64,000 bases of DNA from Gulosibacter macacae. GTDB lineage: Bacteria > Actinomycetota > Actinomycetes > Actinomycetales > Microbacteriaceae. Every line of letters begins with the position of its first letter. Position 1 is the first letter of the stretch. A program made the position numbers and the translations under genes. The stretch spans positions 1 to 64,000 of the forward strand of contig NZ_RQVS01000001.1 in assembly GCF_003865375.1 (NCBI RefSeq). Direction: 5' to 3'. The notes under the pieces are model-generated. The model had not been told where the DNA came from, made no database searches, and was given only the letters and a program-made list of their open reading frames with translations. Positions 27,335 through 36,900 of this stretch are shown one piece after another.

Positions 27335-27997
27335 GTGACTAGTGAATCCGTAATCTCCGCGCTTGTCCTGTCGCCCGATCGACTCCACGCACTGCTCGCG
27401 CAGCTGCTGTCGTCGTTTGAAGCCGATCTCGCGGCGCTCGTCGGAGAGTTCGATGGGGCATCCTTCGCTGCCGAACTCGTCGTTGCGCGCGACAGCATCG
27501 CCGGATTCGCTGCCGCCGCCCGCGCGGAGGCGCCGGCGGACAATCCCGAGGCAGTTGTCGCCCTCGTCGACGGACTGCGCGTCCCCACCCGTGGCCGCGA
27601 CCGTTTCGAGCGCTTGCTCACGACGCACTCGAACCTCGGCTTCGCTGAAGACGGTGTGCGTCAGCAACTTGAGTGGCTGATAGAACTCGGCCGCGTTGAC
27701 GAAACCTGGCAGCAGAAGTTCGAAGCATTGCTCGGATGGGATGACGCCCAGACTGCGCTCGTTGCGGCGCTGAAGCAGGCGTTTGAAGAAGACACCACGG
27801 TAGATGACCGCCTCGCGATGTGGGGTCGCCGCAATGCCGGCGATGCCGCAGTGTGGGGACGGCAGCTTTGCGGCATCGAGCCCGGCACCCGCGCTGATGA
27901 CGTCATCGAGGGTGCCGAAGAAGTCACCGTGGCTTTCCTCGCGAAGTTCTTGGCCCAGCATTCGCGACGCATGAACGCGCTCGCGCTCGCCGCCTAG
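27335..27997 (+). CDS. Diverged ferritin-like-fold protein (MiaE-like family)
   Basis: A 220-residue, almost all-helical protein starting at GTG 27335. The C-terminal pattern RLAMWGRRNAGDAAVWGRQL, with FLAQHSRRMNALALAA at the end, resembles the ferritin-like-fold proteins that sit beside the DEAD-box helicase in other actinobacteria. The Glu/His metal ligands of the family are not evident: the middle helices read FAAELVVARDSIAGFAAAAR with no His pair. It may therefore be a metal-free relative. It is divergent from the helicase, and its stop touches that of the HerA-like gene (4-base overlap of convergent ends). The assignment is from remembered family patterns. Confidence 0.6.
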   Translation: MTSESVISALVLSPDRLHALLAQLLSSFEADLAALVGEFDGASFAAELVVARDSIAGFAAAARAEAPADNPEAVVALVDGLRVPTRGRDRFERLLTTHSNLGFAEDGVRQQLEWLIELGRVDETWQQKFEALLGWDDAQTALVAALKQAFEEDTTVDDRLAMWGRRNAGDAAVWGRQLCGIEPGTRADDVIEGAEEVTVAFLAKFLAQHSRRMNALALAA

Positions 27998-29814
27998 CGG
28001 CGCTTGAAGAGCGAGCCGAACACACCACGCACGACCTCGCGCACGATGGTCTGACCCGTGCGTGAGCCGAGCACTTCGTCAACGATCGACTTGTCCTGAC
28101 GCGACTTCGTGCGTGAGCGAGTGGCGGCGCGTTCGGCCTTGGCGGCCTCAGCTTCGCGCTGCTTATCGAGGCGTGCCTGCTCCTTCTCGGCCGCGAGCCG
28201 TTCCTTCTCGGCGGCGGCAGCTTCTTCCTCGCGCTGGGCCGCCTCAGCGGCGGCGTTCATCTTTGCGGTGAGAATCTCGTGCGCCGACTCGGGGTCGACC
28301 GGGGTGCCGTACTTCGGCAGGAGCGGAGAAGCCTTGACGCTCGCGTCGATTTGCGCATCCGGGGTCGGGTCCATCGAGCCCTGTGGGGCACGCATCCGAG
28401 TCCACGCGACTGGAGAAGGTGCGCCCTTCTCGTTCATCACGGTGACGATTGCTTCACCGGTGGCAAGCCCCGTGAGCACCTGCTCGAGGTCGTAGCCGCT
28501 ATTCGGATAAGTACGCACCGTGGCGCGCAGCGCCGTCGCGTCGTCGGGCGTGTGCGCGCGAAGCTGGTGTTGCACCCGCGAGCCGAGCTGGGCGAGCACA
28601 TCGTTCGGCACATCCTTCGGTGTCTGGGTGACGAAGAAAATACCGACACCCTTCGAACGGATCAGCCGCACGGTTTGCACGATCTGGCCGATGAACTCCT
28701 TGGATGCGCCGTTGAAGAGCAAGTGTGCTTCGTCGAAGAAGAACACGAGCTTCGGCTTGTCGATGTCACCGACCTCGGGGAGCGAATTGAAGAGCTCAGC
28801 GAGGAGCCACATGAGGAAGGTTGAGAACACCTCCGGTTGCGAGGCAACTTCAGGCACCTCAAGCAGCGATACGATGCCGCGCCCATCGGGAGCGAGGCGA
28901 AGGAACTCGTGCACATCGATTTCTGGTTCGCCGAAGAACACATCCGCACCCGCCGACGCGAAGTTCGTGAGTTCGCGCAGGATCACCCCGGCGGTCTGCC
29001 TCGAGACACCACCGATGTTTGCAAGCTCGGCCTTGCCGAGATCCGAGGTGAGGTAGAGGAGGACTGAGCGCAGGTCATCCAGGTTGACGAGCGGGAGTCC
29101 ATTGCTGTCGGCGAAGTGGAACACGAGCCCGAGGCTCGACTCTTGGGTGGCGTTGAGCCCGAGCACCTTCGACATCATGAGCGGGCCGAAGCTCGAGACG
29201 GTCGCGCGAATCGGCACGCCGTGACCTCGACCGCCGAGTGAGAAGTACTCGACCGGAGCCGCCTGTGGGGTCCAGCCCTGACCAATGCCCTGCGTGCGCG
29301 CGAGGAGCTTTTCGCTACCGACGCCTGGCGACGCGACGCCCGAGAGGTCGCCCTTGATATCGGCGGCGAAGACCGGCACACCATTGGCCGAGAGCTGCTC
29401 GAGGAGCACCTGCAGGGTCTTCGTTTTACCGGTGCCAGTGGCGCCGGCGACGAGACCGTGACGGTTCGTCTTCGAAATCGGGATGCGAATGGGCACGTCA
29501 GGGCGTGCATCCGTGTTCACGAGCGCGCCCATCTCGAGTGCCGGTTCGTCAAAGGCGTAGCCCGCGCGAATGGTCTCGACCTGCGCTTCGGTGAGCGGGC
29601 CGGTGGGAGCGGCGGCTTCGGGTGCGGGTTCAGCTGCCGGTGCGGCTTCGGCTACTTCGGCGGATGCATCGGCAGCAGTGTTAGCTGTCGGTGTTGCGGC
29701 TGCAGCCTCAGCCGCAGCCTGAGCTTCTGCTTCGGCGGCTGCGAGTGCGGCCTGAGCTTCTTCGAGGGCCTTGCGGGCGGCTTCAACAGGGTCAACGGCG
29801 GGCTCGTTCGACAT
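27994..29814 (-). CDS. HerA-like ATPase (DUF853)
   Basis: A 606-residue P-loop ATPase of the HerA/FtsK-related DUF853 family. After an Ala/Glu-rich N-terminal segment (about residues 1-70, probably coiled or disordered) come VAGATGTGKTKTLQVLLEQL (Walker A, about residue 130), the acidic strand VFAADIKGDLSG, and LVFFFDEAHLLFNGA (Walker B). The C-terminal part has a charged coiled coil (AAEAAQREEEAAAAEKERLA) and a basic end. Family members are putative hexameric DNA translocases; the physiological role in actinobacteria is unknown. A perfect terminator hairpin lies upstream and insulates it from the next gene. Confidence 0.88.
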   Translation of the reverse strand: MSNEPAVDPVEAARKALEEAQAALAAAEAEAQAAAEAAAATPTANTAADASAEVAEAAPAAEPAPEAAAPTGPLTEAQVETIRAGYAFDEPALEMGALVNTDARPDVPIRIPISKTNRHGLVAGATGTGKTKTLQVLLEQLSANGVPVFAADIKGDLSGVASPGVGSEKLLARTQGIGQGWTPQAAPVEYFSLGGRGHGVPIRATVSSFGPLMMSKVLGLNATQESSLGLVFHFADSNGLPLVNLDDLRSVLLYLTSDLGKAELANIGGVSRQTAGVILRELTNFASAGADVFFGEPEIDVHEFLRLAPDGRGIVSLLEVPEVASQPEVFSTFLMWLLAELFNSLPEVGDIDKPKLVFFFDEAHLLFNGASKEFIGQIVQTVRLIRSKGVGIFFVTQTPKDVPNDVLAQLGSRVQHQLRAHTPDDATALRATVRTYPNSGYDLEQVLTGLATGEAIVTVMNEKGAPSPVAWTRMRAPQGSMDPTPDAQIDASVKASPLLPKYGTPVDPESAHEILTAKMNAAAEAAQREEEAAAAEKERLAAEKEQARLDKQREAEAAKAERAATRSRTKSRQDKSIVDEVLGSRTGQTIVREVVRGVFGSLFKRR

Positions 29815-29868
29815 GCCGACAGCGTACTGCGCGAAAGCAGAACAAGAACTGCTGGGCGACGAGAAAAG

Positions 29869-29911
29869 CAGTGGTCCGGCCGGTTGTGGGAAACAACCGG
29901 CCGGACCACTG
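29869..29911. terminator. Perfect 19-bp hairpin terminator
   Basis: CAGTGGTCCGGCCGGTTGT (29869-29887), loop GGGAA, and its exact complement (29893-29911). On the minus strand it is followed by CTTTTCTCG, so it likely ends the transcript of the small membrane-protein gene before the HerA-like gene begins. Confidence 0.92.
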
Positions 29912-29921
29912 TGTGCCGTGC

Positions 29922-30248
29922 CTAGACTTCGGCGCGACCGACGTGGCTGAGTCGGTCGAGTAGGTCTTGGTCATCGACCGCGCGGCGCGCGGGCAGGATT
30001 CGTGCCACGAGAATGCAGGTGATTGCCACGATCGCGACGAGCAACACCCAGATCCAGGTGGCGTCATAGGCGAGCCACGAGAAACCGGAAAGCTGGGTGA
30101 GCCAGGTGGCTACGGCCCAATAGCCAAGCGCGACGGCGCCGCCAATTGCCGGCAGGAGGAGGTTGCCGATCTTGCCGGTGGGGCGTGCCAGCGGAATGGT
30201 TGCGGCGCCAATGAGCAGACCAAACAGGCCCGCGAAGAACATCTCCAT
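29922..30248 (-). CDS. Small membrane protein
   Basis: A 108-residue protein with three predicted helices (MFFAGLFGLLIGAATIPLA, LLLPAIGGAVALGYWAVATWL and WIWVLLVAIVAITCILVARIL) and a charged C-terminal tail ending LLDRLSHVGRAEV. I do not recognise a family. It starts 11 bases after the stop of the DUF3107 gene on the same strand, so the two are probably co-transcribed and end at the terminator 29869-29911. Confidence 0.75.
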   Translation of the reverse strand: MEMFFAGLFGLLIGAATIPLARPTGKIGNLLLPAIGGAVALGYWAVATWLTQLSGFSWLAYDATWIWVLLVAIVAITCILVARILPARRAVDDQDLLDRLSHVGRAEV

Positions 30249-30259
30249 GACCGAAGTGC

Positions 30260-30487
30260 CTAGGCGACGAAGCCGACGCGGCGCTGGCTCTCTTCGCCGA
30301 TCTCGACGTAGGCGAGGTGCTGGCGGTTGACGAGGATGACGCGGTCGCGCTCATCGGTGAAGCGGATCACCGGTGCGACGTCAGCTGAACCGCCGGCAGC
30401 GACGAGCTGTTCGATTTCGGCTGCGGTCGAGTTCGTCTCGAATACGAGCTCGCGAGCGGTGTGCAGGATGCCGATGCGGAGTTCCAC
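30260..30487 (-). CDS. DUF3107 small protein (TB9.4-like)
   Basis: A 75-residue protein that starts VELRIGILHTARELVF and contains RFTDERDRVILVNRQHLAYVEIG, ending RRVGFVA. This matches DUF3107, which I recall as TB9.4 (Rv3208A) in M. tuberculosis (KIGITDSPRELVF..., YVEIG..., RRVGFG). The start is GTG 30487 with AAAGG about 7 bases before it. The protein has a beta-strand/helix pattern, no signal peptide and no catalytic motif; function is unknown. It is divergent from adnA (90 bases apart), the same neighbourhood as in mycobacteria, where a role linked to AdnAB has not been shown to my knowledge. Confidence 0.88.
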   Translation of the reverse strand: MELRIGILHTARELVFETNSTAAEIEQLVAAGGSADVAPVIRFTDERDRVILVNRQHLAYVEIGEESQRRVGFVA

Positions 30488-30576
30488 GGGTCGCCTTTCG
30501 GTGGGAAACAAGTCGAAACCAGCGTAGACCGACCGAAGTCGGAGGAAGTGTCGGAGGGTGCCGATAGCTTGGTGCC

Positions 30577-33500
30577 ATGAGCGAACAGCATGCGTTTTCC
30601 GAGCCCGTCGTGCGCCTTGATGCGGCGCAACAGGCGGTCGTTGAGCGTGCCCATGCCGCGAAGCGCGACTCCTTCGCCGTGATCGGGGCACCGGGGAGCG
30701 GCAAGTCGACGGCACTGGTTGAGTTCATTGCTGCGCGCGTTGATGCTGGGGCTGCGCCCGAGTCCATCCTGGCGATTGCGGCAAATCGACAGCTTGCCGC
30801 GTCGCTGCGTAACCGCCTCGCCGGTCGACTGCGGGTGGCGATGCGCGGCTCAACGCTGGGACGCACTGCACCATCGGTCGCGTTGGAAATCGTCGCCGAT
30901 GAGCGTGCACGGAACGGCGAAAGCGCCCCGAAGCTCCTCACCGGCTCGCAACAGGATGCGATTCTCGCCGATTTGCTCGAGGGATCGATTGACCCAGCTG
31001 GTTCGATTGCGAATCGACGCGCCAGCGCCGAGTGGCCTGATTGGCTAGACCCCGAAACGCTCCGGCTGCGCGGCTTCCGTGATGAACTTCGGGCGCTGCT
31101 TGCGGCGATGGCTGAACTTGAGGTGTCGCCGGAACAATTGCGTGATCTCGCGGTGCCCGCTGGCACTGAGGCGCCAGCGGGCGAGCGGCACCGAGCGCTC
31201 TGGGCTGGAGCCGCGGTGGTGGCCGCCGACTACGAAGACGTGCTTGACGCGGCCTATGACGGTGTGTTCGATACGCCGACCGTGCTCGCGCTCGCGGCGA
31301 GGATGCTCGGGGCTCGCGACGGACTGTCGCGTCGAGCGCTCGACGAGGTCGAACTCATCGTCGTCGACGATGCACAAGAACTCACCGAGCCGGCGAGGCG
31401 CTTGATTCGGGCCTTTGAGCGTCGAGGCGTTCAAGTCGTGACCTTCGGTGACCCCGATCTTGCGACTGGTGCTTTTCACGGCGGTCGAGCTGAGTTCGCC
31501 ACGAATTGGCGGGATGCGGGGGAGACGGAACCCGAGCGCGTCATGCTTGGCCAGGTGCACCGTCACGGGCCAGAGATTCGCACAGCTGTGGCTGAGGCCT
31601 CGGCACGCATTGGTGTGCGGGGAGAGGGGCGGCAGCGGGCAGCGCAAGCTACCGCTGACACTTCATCGGCGTCCGAACTTCCCGCAGCAGCAATGCGCGT
31701 GTGTGGCTCCGTGACCGATGAAACTGAACTGGCGATTGGCTACTTGCGGCGGCTGCACCTCACCGAACAGGTGCCCTGGCGAGAGATGGCGGTGATTGCG
31801 CGTACGGGTTCGCGCCTTCCCGAACTCGCTCGAGCATTCGACCGTGCCACCGTGCCGACTTCATCGTCGACGCCGCTCGCCGCGGCTGATGATGCAACGG
31901 TGCGCGCGATTCTCGAACTTGGCGATCTTGCCGCGGCGACCGTGCTCGACGCTCACTCGGTCGATGCTGCGGCACTGCAGCGCATCCTCGCAGCACCACT
32001 GTTTGGCGTCGACCCACTTGAATTCCGCCGACTACGTCGCGGCGCGTTCCTTGCCGAAGCCCAGCTTGCCGAAGCCCAAGTTGCTCAGGGGCGCCCGCGT
32101 GATGACGACAAGCCGCATGCGCGCGCGGGAGTACGCATCCTCGTCGACACGCTCGTGGCGGAAGTCGAAGGGCATCGCGACCCGGTCGGTAGCGATGTGG
32201 TCGACAAACTAGGTGCATCGGCACGCCCGCACGCCGCACGGGCATTTCGAGCACTTGTCGACACCTTGCGTCGCATGCGTGCGCGTCTTGCCGTGGCCGA
32301 TCCAATCGACACCGCGCTCTACGAAGCTTGGCGCGACCAGCGTCGGGCCGATGAATGGCAACGTATTGCGTTGGCGGGCGGCCCCGGGGCTGCCGAGATG
32401 AATCGGCGACTTGACGCGCTCGTGGTGTTGTTTGACCGGGCGAAGCGGTTCGTCGAGCGTGAGCCTCGTGGCTCGCTCGCATCGTTTCTCGAAGAGTGGC
32501 GTCGCGACTCGGTCGTTGACGACTCGCTCGGTGCCCGGGCTGCCGCCGATGCGGTGACACTCACGACTCCGGCCGGAGCCGTCGGTGGCGAGTGGCGGGT
32601 GGTCGTGCTCGTCGGCGTCAATGAGGGTGCTTGGCCAAATCTGCGCGTGCGCGACACCTTGCTCGGAGCCGGACGCCTCGACGAAGCGCTCCGAAATGAG
32701 ACGCCCAGATCGATTATTAATCGGCGCCAAGAAGTGCTCGATGACGAATCGAGGATGCTGGTGGCATCGCTTTCGCGAGCCAGTCGCCGCCTGCTGGTCA
32801 CCGCGGTGGCCGACGACACCACCCAGCCCTCGCCCTACCTGCGCTGGCTCGGGCTACCCGAGCTAGCGAAACACTTCGCCGTCGGTGATGCTGATGCCCT
32901 CGGGTACGGTCAGGTGACACTGCCCGGGCTCGCTGCTGAGTTGCGGCGAACGATCACTGCTCGGGATGCATCCGACGATGAGGAGGTCGTTGCTGCGTTA
33001 GCGCGCCTTGCGCGCAGCGGCGTCGTGGGAGCTTCGCCCGGGCACTGGTTTGGCATTCGCGGACCATCAACGGTCGCACCGCTCGTCACGCCGGAGCAGG
33101 GCGCACTCAAACTCAGCCTGGCACCTTCAGGCATCAAGTACTTCGTCGAATGCGAACTCAACTGGTTTATCGAGTCATACGCAGGTGGCGTCGCATCCGA
33201 GGCACAGGCGTTCGGCACGCTACTTCACTCGGTGGCGGAACACGGGCCCGGCTTCGATTCATTGGATGCGATGCTCGCCTTTGCGGACGCCGAATTTGCC
33301 CAATTGCAATTCGATGCCCCATGGATCCAAGACGTTCAGCGTCGTCGCATCCAAGTAGCGACCCGATCGCTCTGGGAATACTTGCACGGTTCCGGAGCTG
33401 AAGGCGTCGCAAATGAGGCGAAGATCGCGTTTTCCTTTGACGAGCCCATTCGCGAATTGGGTGCAGATGACGAAACTATCGAAGCGGATTCTGATGGTGT

Positions 33501-33978
33501 TGTTGATGTGACGGTTGAAGTGCGAGGACGCATCGACCGCATTGAACGCGTTGAGGGTGGCCTGCGCATTATCGATTTCAAGTCAGGTGAATCGACTCCA
33601 AGCGCGAAGGAAGTTGTCGATCACGGGCAGCTCACTGCATATCAATTGGCCTACCAAGCAGGTGCGTTTGAGCCGATCGGTATTGACACGAGTGTTGAGC
33701 AACTCGAAGGTGCGGCACTTGTGTATCCCGAGAAACCTTCCGGACGGGGTGCCGCGAAGAAACCCTATCGAGTCGTCTTGCAACCCGTACATGACGATAT
33801 TGAGTTGGCCAATCAACGGCGTGCCTTCGCACTCATCGCGCTCGGCCAAGCCGGTGTTCCAGTGGCCGGTGACGAAGTCGAGTTCTCGGCGCCGCCGAGC
33901 TATTCGGCGAGTATCGACACGCATTGTGACCACAAGAAGGCTTGCTACATCCACACCATTTCCGAGGTGACCGAATGA
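30577..33978 (+). CDS. adnA: AdnA-like helicase-nuclease subunit
   Basis: Subunit of the heterodimeric AdnAB complex that resects double-strand breaks in place of RecBCD/AddAB. The 1,133-residue protein has an N-terminal UvrD-type motor, with Walker A IGAPGSGKST (about 37-45) and a variant Walker B VVDDAQEL (about 260), then a C-terminal RecB-type nuclease: GRIDRIERV (about 984), IIDFKSGE (about 998) and QLTAYQLAY. In mycobacteria AdnB is the main motor, and AdnA carries a second ATPase and nuclease. Cysteines that could hold a cluster are sparse: C in FVECELNW (about 857) and two in CDHKKAC (about 1116 and 1122). It overlaps adnB by 4 bases. No gene product name is proven here; assignment is by architecture and pairing. 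Confidence 0.9.
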   Translation: MSEQHAFSEPVVRLDAAQQAVVERAHAAKRDSFAVIGAPGSGKSTALVEFIAARVDAGAAPESILAIAANRQLAASLRNRLAGRLRVAMRGSTLGRTAPSVALEIVADERARNGESAPKLLTGSQQDAILADLLEGSIDPAGSIANRRASAEWPDWLDPETLRLRGFRDELRALLAAMAELEVSPEQLRDLAVPAGTEAPAGERHRALWAGAAVVAADYEDVLDAAYDGVFDTPTVLALAARMLGARDGLSRRALDEVELIVVDDAQELTEPARRLIRAFERRGVQVVTFGDPDLATGAFHGGRAEFATNWRDAGETEPERVMLGQVHRHGPEIRTAVAEASARIGVRGEGRQRAAQATADTSSASELPAAAMRVCGSVTDETELAIGYLRRLHLTEQVPWREMAVIARTGSRLPELARAFDRATVPTSSSTPLAAADDATVRAILELGDLAAATVLDAHSVDAAALQRILAAPLFGVDPLEFRRLRRGAFLAEAQLAEAQVAQGRPRDDDKPHARAGVRILVDTLVAEVEGHRDPVGSDVVDKLGASARPHAARAFRALVDTLRRMRARLAVADPIDTALYEAWRDQRRADEWQRIALAGGPGAAEMNRRLDALVVLFDRAKRFVEREPRGSLASFLEEWRRDSVVDDSLGARAAADAVTLTTPAGAVGGEWRVVVLVGVNEGAWPNLRVRDTLLGAGRLDEALRNETPRSIINRRQEVLDDESRMLVASLSRASRRLLVTAVADDTTQPSPYLRWLGLPELAKHFAVGDADALGYGQVTLPGLAAELRRTITARDASDDEEVVAALARLARSGVVGASPGHWFGIRGPSTVAPLVTPEQGALKLSLAPSGIKYFVECELNWFIESYAGGVASEAQAFGTLLHSVAEHGPGFDSLDAMLAFADAEFAQLQFDAPWIQDVQRRRIQVATRSLWEYLHGSGAEGVANEAKIAFSFDEPIRELGADDETIEADSDGVVDVTVEVRGRIDRIERVEGGLRIIDFKSGESTPSAKEVVDHGQLTAYQLAYQAGAFEPIGIDTSVEQLEGAALVYPEKPSGRGAAKKPYRVVLQPVHDDIELANQRRAFALIALGQAGVPVAGDEVEFSAPPSYSASIDTHCDHKKACYIHTISEVTE

Positions 33979-36900
33979 CTCGAGTAACGCACGAAGACAT
34001 TGCCCGGGCGATTGCCAAGCCCGACAAAGAAATCCAATTGCCGACCGAGGAACAGCGGCGCATCATCGAGTCGCCACTTGAGCCGGCTCTCGTGGTTGCG
34101 GGTGCTGGAAGCGGTAAGACGCAGACGATGATGGTGCGCATTCTCTGGCTCATCGCGAATGGTCTTGCCAAGCCCCACGAGATCTTGGGGCTGACCTTTA
34201 CTCGCAAGGCTGCTGGTGAACTCCGCGAGCGAATTGAACTCGGCATTGGTCAACTTCGGGCGGCGGGACTCGTACAACTCGACGAATTCGATATGCCCGA
34301 AGTCTCGACCTATAACTCCTTCGCAAACGCCATCTACTCGCAATATGCCTTGCTCGTGGGTCGAGAGCCAGATGCCACCCTGCTCGACGATCCGGGTGCA
34401 CACGGCCTCATGCGCACTGTCGTGCTTGAAAGCGACGACGAAGGGCTCCGGGATGGAACCAGCACGAGCGTTGGTTCCGTAGCGAAATCAGCGCTCTCCT
34501 TTGCCCACGCAATGCGCGAAAACGGTCTCGTCGGGCGAGACATCGTCGACTTCATTGCTGAGTTCGACAGCCACATCGACTCATTGGGGGGAACCACGAC
34601 CCAGGAGCTGCAGAAACTCATAGACACGGTTCGACGGACGCGCACCTATGCGAACCTTGCCGATGAATTCCAACGACGCAAGCGTGAGCGAGGGTTTGTT
34701 GAATTCAGTGACCAGGTTGCCACCGCGGCCGAGATTGTCGAACAAGATCCAGCCGTCATCGCGGAGATTCGAGCGCGTGCACGCGTCGTCATTCTCGATG
34801 AGTACCAGGACACCTCGGTCGCTCAAACGGCGCTCTTGGCTGCCCTGTTTCGGCGGACTGCGGTCATGGCTGTCGGTGATCCGAAACAGTCGATCTATGG
34901 ATGGCGCGGGGCAAGCGCGGCAAATATGTCGAGGTTTGCGCGCGACTTTGGCGCGCAAGGCGCACCGTACGAACTCTCGGTGTCCTGGCGAAACGACATT
35001 GACATACTCGCGGCGGCGAATCGGGTGGCCGCCGAACTCCCCGAGTCGCGGGGCGCAACCGCCTTGCGCGCGCGACCGGGGGCAGGCAGGGGAGAAGTAG
35101 CATCCGGGTTCTATCTCAGTGATGAAGACGAAGCCACCGCCATTGCCGAGTGGCTTCATGAGCGGTTCGTTGCTGCTGGCGACGGTGCTGAGCAAACAGG
35201 TGCCGTGCTCGTGCGCAATCGGAGTCACATGGCGAAGATTGCCGAAGCCTTGCGCGAGCGCGAGGTGCCGCATCGAGTGCTCGGGCTCGGTGGGCTGCTG
35301 TCGACGCCGGAAATTGCCGATCTCAACGCGGTGCTCCGGGCGGCAGCTGACGAACATGCGGGGAGCGAAATCATCCGGCTCCTTGCCGGTGCGCACTATG
35401 AAGTCGGTGTTGCCGACATCGTTGGGTTGCACGGGCTCGCACGATGGCTCGGCCAGCGCGATGCCGAGCTCGGGCCAATGAGCCCCGAACTGCAGCGCTC
35501 GATTCGGAATCAGCCACAGGGGAGCGACGAAATCCAGTCGCTCGCAGAAGCGCTCGAATACATCCGCACGAGCGACGCCGACCGTCTCGAGAGAACGCAG
35601 ATCAGCGGCGAAGGCTTGGCTCGCATGGCCGACCTCGCTGCAACGCTGCATGATTTGCGTGCTCGGCTCTCGTTGCCGCTCGTCGACCTCGCAGAAGCTG
35701 CAATTCGACGCACTCGGCTCGATCTCGAAACCGTAGCGAATCCGCGTAACCCAGTTCGTCGGTCGAACCTGGATGCGTACCTTGACGCGATTCGGGGCTA
35801 CGTCACCTCGAATCCTGGTGCCGACCTCAATGAGTTTCTCGAGTGGCTTGACCTCGCTGAAACCGACGACAAACTCGAACAAGTCGATGAGGTCACCGCA
35901 ACGCAAGGCGTCGTGCAACTCACCACCATGCACTCGTCCAAGGGCCTGGAATGGGACTACGTCGTGGTCCCGCTCCTCAACACCGACGTCATGCCGAACG
36001 TGCGAACGAGCAAGGGGTGGTTTGCGAGCGCAACACTTCCGTATGAATTGCGGCGTGACGCCGCCGATTTGCCGCAACTCGACTGGCGATCAATCACGAC
36101 GACCAAGGAACTCGTCTCGGAACTGATCAAACCCTCGAAACCACCGAAGGAAGACGAAGCGACCGAGTCGAAGTTTTACGAGCGCGAGCACCTGCGACTC
36201 GTGCAAGAGACGCGTCGACTCGCCTACGTGGCGGTGACCCGTGCCAAACGCGGCGTCATGCTCACGTCGAGTCGTTGGCATCGGCAACTCACCAAGCCGC
36301 GCTGGCCCTCCGAGTTCCACCGAGACATGGTGGGAGAACTCACGATCGAGGTGCCACCGGGTTGCGAACCGTACACACACTTTGATGACGAACCGATCAA
36401 CTCAAACAAGTTTGATGACGAAGGTCTCCGTAAGGAAATCGATGGCGCACTCAACGTGAATCCGAATGATCGAAATCTGCGCATGAGTTGGCCCCGGCCC
36501 ACCATGAGCAAGTCGGCACTCAGCCGCAACCTTGAAATTGCCGATCAAGTCACGTCATTGGTAGACGAAAGCGAGGAGCCGAACCAGACTCGTTTTGACG
36601 CGCTCATTGATCTGCTCATCGCTGAGCGCGCGGCACAGCGAGAATCGCGTGTGCTCGCTGTTCCCGAGCGATTCGGTGCGTCGTACTTCCACGACCTGCT
36701 CGATGACCCGGTGAAGATTGCGCGCAACGCCGCCCGGCCGATGCCGCAAGAGCCCTTTGCGGCGACGCTCATCGGCAACCTGTTTCACAATTGGGTTGAG
36801 TCGCTGTTTACCGATCTCAGTGCGGGCGCCGCCTATCTTGACGGGCTCGAACTCGAAGACGCCGATCTCGTCGATCAGGGACTCGCTCGGGCAACGGCCG

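Noticed and set aside
33942-33975. Upstream in-frame start for adnB
   Set aside because: It lies inside adnA and lacks a ribosome binding site; ATG 33975 with the ATGA overlap is normal for this pair.
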